A program made the position numbers and the translations under genes. Shown piece after piece: positions 34,245 through 45,148 of a stretch of DNA of 64,000 nucleotides; position 1 is the first letter of the stretch, and each line of letters opens with the position of its first letter. Below the pieces are notes generated by a model. The model saw only the letters and a list, made by a program, of their open reading frames with translations. It was not told the origin of the DNA and made no database searches. The stretch is taken from contig CM028339.1 in NCBI GenBank assembly GCA_016647705.1, forward strand, positions 23,909,803-23,973,802. The letters run 5' to 3'. Source of the DNA: Eucommia ulmoides (Eukaryota; Streptophyta; Magnoliopsida; Garryales; Eucommiaceae).

Positions 34245-34726
34245 GTAAGCGTTTATGCTATATGACATTAGTTGTTTTAGAAATATAAAATTCATTTTTA
34301 GCTAATTTTTTGTAGTATTTTTTTTTATATATATATAATAGTACTGCTTTTCTTTTATTTTTTTTGTAATTTTTTTTTTAATATATATATGAGAAACTAT
34401 CACAGTTTTTAAATGTGAGAGAAAATAGAAAACTATCTCGGTTTGATACAAAATTGAGATAAATATTATCCAAATAATCATGTTTTTTTTAAATTTCATT
34501 ACATATATATGATATTTTAATCACATTTGAAAACTGAGATTATATGTACCAAGCATCTCGGTTTTTAACTGTGATAAAAAGTCCTTCATCTCGGTTTTTA
34601 ACTGTAATAGAAAGTCTACTTTTAATCACACCGCATACTATCATGGTTTGATTTGGGACCAAAAACCGTGATAAAAAGTTTTATCACGGTTTTTAACCGT
34701 GATGAAACACCATTTTTCTTGTAGTG

Positions 34727-35195
34727 ACAGTTTATACCTTTTTCGTTCGTTTAGAATTTTCGGCTATGTCATCCACGGGCGCTAGCTACGCTCACCTTTA
34801 CGTTCGACAGAAACTTCAAATGCATATAATGATTAGAATAATTGGGGGGGTGGGTGGGCGGGGGGGGGGGGGGGGAGAGAGAGAGAACGAGAGACGGCGA
34901 AAGTTTGGATAGTAGACGTGGTAAGATCATGAAAATTCACCCGGGCGGCGGCAGCGGCGCTGGTTCGTCTTTGAAATCCACTGGTGCTTTAGATGAGACA
35001 ATGAGCAAAGTGGTTTCATGATGACGTGACAAATTAAGGCATTGTGGCTTCATGATCACGCGGAAAATTAAGGCAGTATGTTTCCAAAAGAAAACGATGG
35101 GCTTCTCCTTTTGTGTGCCCGGGTGTGTTTTAATGTTTCAACGGGTTTGTATTTAGGTGAATAAGACGACGACGAAAAAGAAAAAAAAAATTGTT
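34727..35195. other. Flank with long G-run and a 37-bp direct repeat
   Basis: At about 34843-34875 the plus strand is nearly pure G (GGGTGGGTGGGCGGGG and a longer run), then GAGAGAG. At about 35012-35078 a unit of about 37 bases containing TTCATGAT(G/C)ACG and AAATTAAGGCA occurs twice. No coding region is recognised. Confidence 0.6.
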
Positions 35196-35939
35196 CATTA
35201 ACTATCCGACTCGGCTCGATAATAGCTTGTTCGAAATTCGTTCATTCAATAAATGAATCAAACTCAATTTTTTTAATTAAACTCCTTTATTAAATACACA
35301 AACATCATAGGCTTGAGCTCCACCCATTAATATTAGTGAACAACTCGAATAATATAACATTAAAATATTTTATTATATTTTTAGTATGAAAAAATAGTAA
35401 AATAAACTCTTGAATTTCATTAATAGTATAATCTTACATATAAAATCATTCAAGAGCTTAATTCAATAAAATTTTAATTTTATAAATTTTCATTTAACCT
35501 ATTTAACTAGTATAATAGATTGCTAATTAGTACATTTACATTGATTTTTAATATTTTTTATATTTTGATTCGCTAGTAAATTAAATATTTGAATTATATA
35601 TGTATATATATTTTGCGATTATAGATAATTAATTTTATTAATAAAATATATTATTCATATATTTCTTAAGAATTAAAATATAATTACTAAAAAAAAAACG
35701 ATTAAGCTCGCGAACAATTCGATTATTAAACGAACTAAATTTGAACATAAGGTTTTAGGCTCGACTCGAACTTGAATAGTTGGAAAAATAAACGAACCAA
35801 GCTTGAACACTTGCTACTCGAATCGGCTCGGCTCATTTAGAGGCCCATTATAGATTGATAGTACATTTTCTTCTTTTTTCTGTCTTAAAAATGGGATAAA
35901 AGTCATTGAAGTTCCTTAAATCTTCAGTTTTCACTCCAA
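35196..35939. other. AT-rich repeat bounded by CTCGGCTCG-type inverted words
   Basis: The stretch starts with CGACTCGGCTCGATAATAGC and ends with CGAATCGGCTCGGCTCATT. Further CTCGCGAACAATTCGATTA and CGACTCGAACTTGAA words lie near the right end. Such words are common at the ends of old plant DNA transposons, but I cannot define matching termini. Confidence 0.35.
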
Positions 35940-36400
35940 CTAGTTTTAGACCCGCGTAATGCATGGACTCAGAAAAAAATTATAATAAATTCGCAATATT
36001 GAAGCACGAAACACATAGATATCATTTGGTTATTTTGGTAGTAATATTCGAAAACCGATGTATAAATTTTAGTAAGTAATAGCATTTTATATTTTATAAA
36101 TACCGAAAATAATAAAAACACTATTACAAATTACATAAATAACCATAAAAGAAAAATAATATTTCTATAAATTAACTTTTATTAATCCAAATATAAAATG
36201 ACAAAAAAAAAATAACCATATATTAGGATTAATTTTATAAATTTTTGCAAGTCAACAAAAAAAAAATATTAAATAGGGTCACTCATTATTTAATATATAT
36301 AAAAAATAAAAATAAGAAGAAATAATAAAGAATATGAGAACTCACCATTTTATTTTGAAGAAGTTATTCTCCAACCTTGTTAAAATCCCTTAAAATTTTA
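35940..36400 (-). mobile_element. Non-autonomous Helitron-like element, copy 1
   Basis: On the minus strand it ends in a degenerate short hairpin (CCATGCATTACGCGGG), then TCTAAAA and CTAG followed by T. This matches the hairpin plus CTRR end of Helitrons inserted between A and T. It shares several hundred bases with copy 3 (49899-50420). Its 5' end is uncertain. Confidence 0.55.
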
Positions 36401-36479
36401 CATAAATTCCCCAACATTATAGAAGTATCTAATCAATTCCATATATATATATATGTGTGTTGGTGTGTAAATATGAAAA

Positions 36480-36800
36480 AAGTAGCCCCTCCCAAACTAA
36501 TTTTCTAAATCTATTTCCACCTTCGATCTTTTCCTTTTCTTTTCTTCTCAACCATTGTTCTCGACAACCTCGACCTAGGTCACACCACATGAAGATTTGA
36601 CCTTCACAACCATCTTTAAGAAATTCAATCACAGACGATATGCTACCGACGGTAAGAACGAATCCAAGCGAATTAAGTAATCTATTTGTCTCAAATTTAT
36701 TATCACACTAGTTTTAAACCCGCACATTGCGCAGGCTTAGAAAAAATTATAATAAATTGTCAATATTAAAGCATGAAAGACATAGATATCAATTGGTCGA
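36480..36800 (-). mobile_element. Duplicated flank plus truncated Helitron-like copy 2
   Basis: Bases 36480-36707 match 49671-49898. From 36708 upward is a Helitron-like 3' end: minus strand CCTGCGCAATGTGCGGG hairpin, then CTAG followed by T. The element breaks off at 36800. Sharing of both flank and insertion point with copy 3 shows that this is a segmental copy, not a second insertion. Confidence 0.6.
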
Positions 36801-37264
36801 GTTAGGGTCCATTGGGGTGATTTTGTGCTGAGGTAGTGTTTCGTTCATCCTGATTGTTCTATCCTATAAGTGGTCGTCATTAATAAATCTAGTGTCCAAG
36901 TAAAAACCTACACAAAGACTTATTGGGGTGTGCCCTGCGAAATTCCTCCGTCTTGAGTAAAGAGCTCGGGAAAAAAATATGAATTTAAGTGTGTTAAGTA
37001 AATTTTTTATTACATGGTGTATCAGTTTCCCAGTATTTATTGGAGAGAGGATTGGATTAGTCATAGAAAATTAGGGCCTTGACCTCGGATCAGTAGTGTA
37101 ACCCGATACATGGTGAAGTAGGCAATACGTGGCATGATTAAGCCTTTGGGTTTTACTCTATAGCCCTCTAAATGGACCCATAGGTATACAAAAGGATAGG
37201 AGATAGGGCACGATCCAAGATAGTATGGAGGCCTTTTGTTGGTGTACAGATTGTGCTTGGTCCT
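36801..37264. other. Unassigned sequence before LTR A
   Basis: This has slightly higher GC content than its flanks and contains words such as 'gtgccctgcgaaattcctcc' and 'ccctctaaatggaccca'. I cannot assign it to an element. It ends directly at the LTR start at 37265 without a clear polypurine tract. Confidence 0.3.
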
Positions 37265-37509
37265 TGTAGACACAACATTTTGATCGTGCCCGCAAATATT
37301 TTTATGTTTTATTTTATAGTTAACTTTGTTTTATTTTATTTTATTCTAGAAAATGCAAAATACAAAAAAAAAAAAAAAAAAAAGGGAAAAAATGAAAGTA
37401 AAATAATAATAATAAAAAATAGAAATAACAAAATAAAGAAAATGAAATAAAAGAAAGAAAACAAGAAATAAACAAAAAGATGAGAAATAGTGAGAAAGAG
37501 AGAAATCGT

Positions 37510-37544
<35 letters not shown>

Positions 37545-37546
<2 letters not shown>

Positions 37547-40500
37547 TTATTATAATATTAAAAGCGAAAGATATTGCCTAAAATGAACAAGAGCAAAATA
37601 TTTGTGATATGTCTAATCTTATAGCCCTTCGAAATCAAGGGCCAAGATTAATTCTTTCTACTCTTACTATTCTAACCCATTGTTCAGCCGTCTCTTCCCT
37701 AAACCTTTTATGTCTTCTTTTTCCTCTCTCGCGATTGATCTTCATCTCTCACCACCATCCATATCTTCGGTTTCACACATACCTCTCGATGCCGATATAG
37801 GCGATGTCGGCCAAAATCACGTTGACATGTGCGACGCATATAACATCGACTGGGGAAATTCATTTTTCTGGGAATATTGCTCATGAATTTAGTTTTGTAG
37901 GGATAAATTGAGGATAAAATCTAAATTTATGTGTTCACTTCTATGGGTTGCCAAAAGTGGAGATTCAAAACGAGGGGAGGAGAGAGGTTTCGTGCGTGTC
38001 TCGTATACCAGTGCATCGTCGGTATCTCATTTGATTCACTCAATCCCAATCGAAATTTCGCCATTGATAAAGGTGAGTGATGGTTAATTTACACTAATTT
38101 TACCAAAGTAAATTTATTTTTATCTTCAACCTTCACACTCAACCCCAATCGATCTACAACACAATTTCGACATTGGTAAAGGTGAATTATGGTTAATTTA
38201 CACTAGTTTTACCCAAATAATTTTATTTTAATCTTCAATGGTTCAACCTTCACACTAAACCATTATTTATTTTTCCATGTATTTCTTCAATTCTAGTTGG
38301 ACCATTCTTACTCCTCCTTTCTTTGTTTATTTTTTGATATTGGCAATATATATGTCATGGAATTAAGTTTATTAGTTCTTTCTAAATTGAATTTTTGAGC
38401 ATTTGATATCTATAAATCTCAATTACATATATAAATATGAGTTTTATTTAATGTTTCTGGCAAAACATGTAAATTAACTTAATTACCATCGATGCAATGG
38501 ATTGATCCTACAAAATACAACAGCATCTCATCTTAAAAGAGTAAGGAGTCAGTGGTTCTTTAGGGGATGGGTGCCTACGCTTCTTATTACAGTGCTTAGG
38601 GTGCTTGCAAGTTGATTCTATGAGTTTTTTCCATAATTTTTTTTTCGTTGTTTCTAAAAAGAAGGAAACAAAACTGGAAAGTTTTTTTTTTTCTCTTTGT
38701 TTCTGTATTTTTATTTCTATTCCCAATTTTTTGAGAATCAAAGAGAAATTTAGGAACAAAACACTAAACAAATGTCAGCTTATTTTAGGCATCTTGAATT
38801 TGGGCTCATAATGTTGTCATTTATGGGTTTTGACATTATGTAGAAATTAGTGGCATTGTGTAATGAAGTGATTTTTTGTACTGAAATGCTATTGTTATGT
38901 TATTACTAAATTATTAATAAAGAAAATATTTTATGTTTCCATTAGTTTCTATTAAATGAGGACTCCAAATTTCGCTCCCTGTAGTGTAATTTGTATTTCT
39001 GTTCTCATTTTTTTAAACAAAAATAGAAATTTGAGAACATGCCCATTAAATTCAGAATTTGTTTTGACCCATTTACTTCCATCATTTTTCATCTCCAGCA
39101 TTTCATCCCCGAGACTATTTGTATTGAACTAAAATTACCATGCATTTCTTTGTTGTCATGGCCTTTGGACTCAAACGTTGTGGATATATCTTTTTCTATA
39201 GTATAGCCCAACGCTTGAAGAAAAATCATCATCATGGAAAAGAAAAAAAGGGTCTCTTTGGTTGAAGACAACTTTTTTTTTAGGGGTGTGTGTGAACCAA
39301 CCAGACCTTAAAAGGGTATATAAACCTTCTTCGAATCGAAACAGCCTCTTAATTGGGTAAATCATCTTAAATTTGATTCTGGAAAGCGAATTCAATTTGT
39401 ATTGTAATTCTACTTCTACTTCTTCTTGATTTATTGTACGTTCCTTGCAGATGGATGATTGGCTTCCGGCAAAATCATTTATAGCTGGATTTTCACCAAA
39501 ATTTTTGTTTCCAAATATGTCGATTACAAGAAATCCAGGCAAGTCACTGAATTCCTCTTTACTAGTTTCTTCCACCTTTATTGCCTATATACACACACAC
39601 ATACACACACATGCATGTATTTAAATTATTCTATGAATGATTTTGAAAATTTATCCATGAGTCGATGTTAATCTCACGTAAAATGCATAAAATGTCACGT
39701 AAAAAGGGGCATTTAAAAAGGGTTAATGCGTCGAAATTACTTTGACATTTGTTCTATAACTTTGACAGTAGAAGATAAGTAAACTATTCTTCGTTCCTAT
39801 ATTTCTATTTCTATTCCAGAAAAAGCTTTGAACATAAATCGACGTTACGAGCAAGAAAACTTGTTTGTGCTGATTTTTAGATCAATTTTGAGAGGAAAAA
39901 ACACAAAAAAAAAACTGGCAAAAAAACACAAAAAAATGGTTACCTAATAAAAATTATTTTCTCTTCTTGAATTTTTTTTTTTTCTTTTCTATCATTTAAC
40001 TTATTGCATTTCTTCTTAAATATATTCAGTTGTTCCCTTTCATAATTTTTTTTGTGTTGTTTATTGTTTTCTTCAAGTCTGACTCCTTAATTGTTTATGG
40101 GTTATGGACATCATATAAATTTGCCAACAAATGAAAAATAAATGTTGTTTTCCTTTTGTTCTTTGGTGCTTATGTTCCGTCTCTTTCTCAATCTATGTTG
40201 CTTTTTTATTTCTTTCTCTTTTATGTTAATGTTATGCTCATGCTCTTAGCACGACCTCCATCCGAAAAAATAAAATGGTCTGAACATGCAAAACTTGGGT
40301 TACACAAAGCTATGTATTACTGTTCATATGGTATATTGTAGATAATGATGATAGGCTCTGAGCTTGATTCGTATTTTCTCTCCCAAATCATGATGTGCTT
40401 GGAATAGTGATTTTTAGGCTAATTTTGTTATTACAATTATAAAATTTGATTTACGAGTATATACAACCAAATGATTGTTTTTCCTTGATTTTAATTTATT

Positions 40501-41951
40501 TGCATTTGTTTGTAGCTCTCCTATCTTTGTAAATAAAATAAGGAAGTTAAAATTAGAAAGGAAAAACAATGGGGAGAATTAAAAAAATAACTTATAAATA
40601 AATTAAAATATTCATTTTTATTTTTAAATTTTGTGGTTTGTTTTTATGTATTTTATCATGTGTTCTATTTTGGTGTTATATGAGTATAATTTTTATTTAT
40701 CAATATTCAGTTATAAACCAACTAATTTTGGATGTATGAGTCTTGACAAGTTAATGATATTTTTGTTTTTATTTTTTATTTTTTTCCGTTTTCAATGGTA
40801 AAGGATATCTCATAAAAATAAGGTTTACTGTGTTAGTTAAAGTAAGTTATATTTTTTGAGGGATTATTTTGTATATTGTGAAAATTTAATTAAGTGTACA
40901 ATTGAATATTTGTTTATTTCTAAAGGGAGAAAAGTATATTTTTTATTATATAATTAATTTTTGGTTTGTGTGTTTGTATAAAGGTTTAAGTAATTGTATT
41001 TTTCTTTTGAGGGTCCCAAAATTTAAAAACAAAATAAAATAAAATACATATTTTTAAGGGTTACTAAAATACAACTCATGCCAAAAGTATAAAAAAATAA
41101 TCATTTTAAAATTGTCCTTATTTTATAGTAATTTTAATAACAAGTTCCACTAAGATAGTAGCGGTAGCGAAAAATGAAGATAGTGGCAACAAAAGAAGAG
41201 GAAAAAGCAGACCGTGACGAGGACATGGTGACAAGGGCAACGGGCATATGAATAATGTTTTATTTATTTTAAAGAGGAGTCTGTGCTATTTTTTAAAAAA
41301 AAATAAAAAATAAAAATTAGTACTTATGAACAGTCTTTTATTTAGTTGGTTCTAAAAAAGTCGTTTGATTTAAAAGTGGAGTTGAGGAGGAAAACTTTTT
41401 ATATTTTTGGTTGGAGTGTGCGTAAAGGTTGGTTAGTTATTTGGAGAGGTCTATGAAATATAGAAAAGAAAGGAAAGATAACAAAAAAAAATGGCCTACC
41501 AAATCCAATTACCAAAACTTATTTTCTTTAAAAAAAAAAAATAGAAAAAGAAAATACATTAACATTATTTTAGTTCAAATTAAATGCTCATATTTTTTTC
41601 TAAAACCATGTTTTTATTATGATACTTCAAATACGAAAAATATATTCGCAATCATACGTCTCTTTAAATTTTAAATTATATTCAATTAAAATTTCATTAT
41701 TCTATCAAACATTTAACAATACTCTCAATTTAAACACATAAAACCAACATGTTCATATGTTAATTGAAAATGAATATTAAAAAAACTTTTAAATATTTTC
41801 AACAGTCTCAATAATACATAGTTAACCCACAAAAATAACATTAAAAAATTTACTAATTAATACAAAACATTTTTGTCAAACAAAATAAATACAAACTTAA
41901 ATTTACACAATCAACCAGAATACATATGCAATTTATTCCAAAAAAAACTAG
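37545..41951 (+). mobile_element. 4.4-kb insertion in LTR A, possible Helitron
   Basis: The insertion splits a GA repeat in LTR A. It starts TCTTATTATAATATTAAAAG after an A and ends CTAG before a T, which fits Helitron termini and an A/T target. No GC-rich 3' hairpin is visible before CTAG, so the class is tentative. Inside are a tandem duplication of about 110 bp at 38036-38260 and a TATA-like GGTATATAAACC near 39315. A splice-acceptor-like CCTTGCAG is followed by ATG and a short frame starting MDDWLPAKSF (39451). The rest, 39800-41950, is AT-rich with no gene seen. Confidence 0.4.
39300..39575 (+). other. Exon-like segment of unknown origin
   Basis: A TATA-like word near 39315 is followed by a leader-like stretch, then CCTTGCAG directly before ATG at 39451. 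The frame reads MDDWLPAKSFIAGFSPKF and onward for about 45 codons before running into a CACACA repeat. A 134-codon minus-strand frame overlaps it. I recognise neither. A gene fragment carried by the surrounding insertion is the simplest idea. Confidence 0.25.
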
Positions 41952-43020
41952 TAGAAATAGAGATGAAAGGAACCAAGATAGAGCAGAAGAGAGAGAGAGA
42001 GAGAGAGAGAGCGAGAGGTCAAAGAGGGTAGGACCACCCTTGTTCTTACTATTGTTGTGTATGTGAGCCGTGTGTATGTGAAAATCAATGGGCCCCACTA
42101 TTTTAGTCAAGCTTGTGAGTGTGTCTGTGAGTCATGTGTGTGTGTGTGTGTGTGTGTGTATGAGAACCAGTGGACCCCAGACCCTTTTATTGTCGCGTGT
42201 GTATGCACGTGAGAGAGAGAAAAAGACAATGGGCTCCCACCATGTGTCAAATGAACAATAGAGGCAGTGAAAGGCACGTGTTTCTCATGCGCCCTACATC
42301 CAGAACCTTCATTTCTTCCTATTTTCACGAATTTTCCCTTTCCATGTCCAACTTGGACTGGGTTTTGGTGGCCAGACCTAGTTTTTATGGTTTTCTCGTG
42401 TTTTTCACGCCCCATCCTTTACTACAAATAGGGTCCTCCTCTTCCCACTTTATACATTCCAAAATTGAGAGAAAAAAAAAAACCCTTAGAGAGTAATTCT
42501 CATCAAAAGCCCTTTCTGAAAGCCGTCTGCGACAGAGAAAAACCCGAGCATCGGGATTCTTGGCCTAGAACAGGTATATTCTTCTTTTATTTTTTAGTTT
42601 ATTTAAATATATCCATAATTTAAATTAATATAAATTTTTTGTTTCTTTTAATTGTCCGATGACTCGATGAAAAACGCCAGGATGAGGTTTTCTCATTCTC
42701 AATCTGAACTTTTGAGAATTTAGACAAGGACACCCACACCTGTTGATCCTAATGAAGAAACTCTCAATTCGCAAAGAGGAACGAGTTTATTTCTAAGCTC
42801 GGTTGCCCCCAAATCATTGTAAGTTTGATAATTTATTTCAAAAATAAAAAATAAATAAAAGAGAAAGGAAAAAAAAAGGGGGGGGGGGGGGAAGAGGAAA
42901 AAAATAAAAACGAAGAAAGGGTAACATAGCAGAAAGCATTTGTGCAAATGTGGAAAATATTTGAAGAGGAAAGGGGATAGATTGGTTCACTCAAGGTTTC
43001 CGCTCTAGACTAATTAGGCA

Positions 43021-44789
43021 GGTAAAACGATATTTTTTTGGATCAAAACTTAATGGATTTTAATAGAATTAGAATTTTTGAAAATAAACATTGATCGAGG
43101 TCTAGAAATATATTGGAATCATATTCCTCTGCAATCTAAACTTAAGATCTCACAGAAAACCATATCGGGTATTGAAGGTACTCGTTTCAATAATTTTTGA
43201 CATTTTGCCATTTTTTTTTTTTTACTAAATCAATTTTTCAAGACTTGAGAAGACACAAATCATGCAAAATTATTAGAACTCCAAGTATCGGAGCACCTAG
43301 AATTTTGAAAAGACAAGAATTCAGTCGAACAAACCAAGGAGATCCTAATGAGGCATGTTGGGCCTTCCCCTAAGTTGAAAAACCAAATCTCGGAAGTCAA
43401 AAACAAAAAACAAAAAACAAAATGGGAAGAAGTCTCATTGAATCACCCCAAGGCATGTCGGGCCCTGAGATGGAAAGTAAAGTTTCTAAATTCAAATGGA
43501 AGAATCTCCTAATATTGCTTTGATCCAAGCACAATCAGCCGAAGTGATTACGGCCGAAAAGGGGAAACGGAATTGGGAGTCATCAAAGGTGACAAGTTTT
43601 TCAGAACAAAATTTTATTTTGCATGCGTTTTTCTTGTCCACTTACAGGGATCTCAAAAAGGACCGGAAACATGGATTTCTTTATCATTAGGATCTCTTAC
43701 CTTCCTGTAGACTTAAATAAGGAGACTTTTACTGCTGAAAATTCAAAAGCTCTAAAAGAGCATCCAGGTATGTGTTTTGCCCTGAAAGGGGCATACAGTG
43801 AACTACGCTAAGTCTGATCCTTGGCGTAATGCTAAGGTACGTAAGTAACTATAAAGGTTTTGTCATTGAAGTATCAGCCTCAGTCGCTGGCTGGAGAATA
43901 TTTTGTATCTTGTGTTCCTTATTTTACATTTGTCTCCTCATAACGGTTTCTTATTTTGCATTCAGCCTTTCTCTGATGGCGTTTTATTTTCTACCTTTCT
44001 GTGGTGCATTTCATGTTGCATTCAATCTCTCTGTGATGGCTATTTTATTGTTGTCTCTCCATGACAGCATTTTATTTTTGTATTTTGGCTCTCCATGATG
44101 GTCTTTTATTTATATTCTATCTCTCTGTGATGACCTTTCATTTTTGTATTATGCCTCTCTATGATAGCTTTTTATTTTTGCATTATGTCTCTCTGTGATG
44201 ACTTTGTACTTGCATTTATGCCTCTCTGTGATGGCTTTTTCATTTGCATTCTGCCTTTTCGCAATGACATTTTATTTTTGCATTATGCCTCTCCGTGATG
44301 ACTTTTTCGTTTGCACTCTGCCTCTCCGAGATGACTTTTTTATTTTCATTCTATCTCTCCATGATGAAATTTCATATTGCATTTTACTTCTCCATGATGG
44401 CTTTTTCACTTTTGCATTTTGCCTCTCCGTGATGACTTTTTATATTTTGCGTTACCTCTCTGTGAGTACGACTTTATTTTTGCATTCTTTTTTTGCCTCG
44501 CGTAGAGCATATGTTGAACTACGTGTGACCTGTTGTTTGGCACTATCAAGATACGTAGACGACCCTTGTAGAGTTCGATTGTAATTCATCCATATTCTAT
44601 TCTCATCCTTTTTTCATCACGCCCTGAAAATGGTTTTTTATTTTTTTATTTTTTTTATTTTGTCTTTTGTTATAAAATTTCAAAAAATTAAAAAACAAAA
44701 TTAAAAAATTTAGAAAATGAGACGATCAAAATCACGTGATCTTTTGTCTTTGTCAAACAAGTAGACTTTACATGACAAAGAGGAACTGC
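43021..44789 (+). mobile_element. Short non-coding interior of the second Tat-like element
   Basis: The interior between LTR A and LTR B has no gag or pol. It includes the phrases 'ggcatgt(t/c)gggcc' twice (43352 and 43452) and 'gaactacg' twice (43801 and 44517). A minisatellite occupies about 43925-44470. AAAGAGGAACTGC immediately before LTR B is a weak polypurine tract. The gaps 43021-43900 and 44480-44789 hold no recognised gene. Confidence 0.55.
43925..44470 (+). repeat. Minisatellite of about 17 units, 30-40 bp each
   Basis: A unit built around 'cctctctgtgatgac' followed by 'ttttatttttgcatt' is repeated about 17 times with point changes and small length differences. It creates frames of 89 and 129 codons at 43829-44098 and 44195-44584 that are translations of the repeat rather than genes. 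Confidence 0.9.
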
Positions 44790-45148
44790 TGTAGACACAG
44801 CATTTGGATCGCCCCACAAAATTTTTATATTTTATTTTATAGTTAACTTTGTCTTATTTAACTTTATTTTATTTCAGAAAATGCAAAATACAAATAATAA
44901 AAAATAAATAAAAATGAAAAAAGGAAAGTAAAATTGAAAATAAAGAAAATAAAAATAAGAAAATAAAAAAAAATGAGATAAAAGGAAGAAAAGAAGAAAT
45001 AAAGAAAAATGGGAGAAAAAGTGAAAGAGAGAGAAATCGTGAAGAGAGAGAGAAGAAGAGAGAGCAAGAGGTCAAAGATGGTGGGACCACCCTTGTTCTT
45101 GCTATTGTGGGGTGTGTGTGTGAGCCCTATGTGTGAGAAAATCAATGT

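Larger units (their letters stand above)
31400..34726. mobile_element. 3.3-kb CACTA transposon carrying VIH/PPIP5K exons
   Basis: The element begins CACTACAAGAAAAAATAC and ends CATTTTTCTTGTAGTG, flanked by ACA on both sides (31397-31399 and 34727-34729). Subterminal arrays built on ATCTCGGTTTTTAACTGTGA and its complement occupy about 31430-31560 and 34390-34710. No CACTA transposase is visible. The interior is filled by a plant gene-like 5' part (CT-rich leader, ATG at 32021) and by five exons of a VIH gene. Confidence 0.95.
37265..43020 (+). mobile_element. LTR A of a second Tat-like element, split by a 4.4-kb insertion
   Basis: The LTR starts TGTAGACACAACATTTTG at 37265. The first 280 bases match 44790-45070; the match resumes at about 41985 with 'gcgagaggtcaaag' and runs to about 42725. 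A TATA-like word CTACAAATAGGG lies near 42422. A conserved block 'agtaattctcatcaaaagc' lies near 42490. Past about 43020 the copy diverges from LTR B, so its 3' end and primer-binding site are missing. Confidence 0.65.

Noticed and set aside
39171-39575. 134-codon minus-strand frame
   Set aside because: No recognisable domain; it overlaps a plus-strand exon-like segment and sits in an inserted element. Kept only as a remark.
42107-42496. Overlapping frames on both strands of about 100 codons
   Set aside because: They lie in LTR sequence with GT and GA microsatellites and are conserved with LTR B as DNA, not as protein.
44195-44584. 129-codon plus-strand frame rich in Phe, Leu and Asp
   Set aside because: It translates a minisatellite; the periodic peptide merely reflects the repeat.
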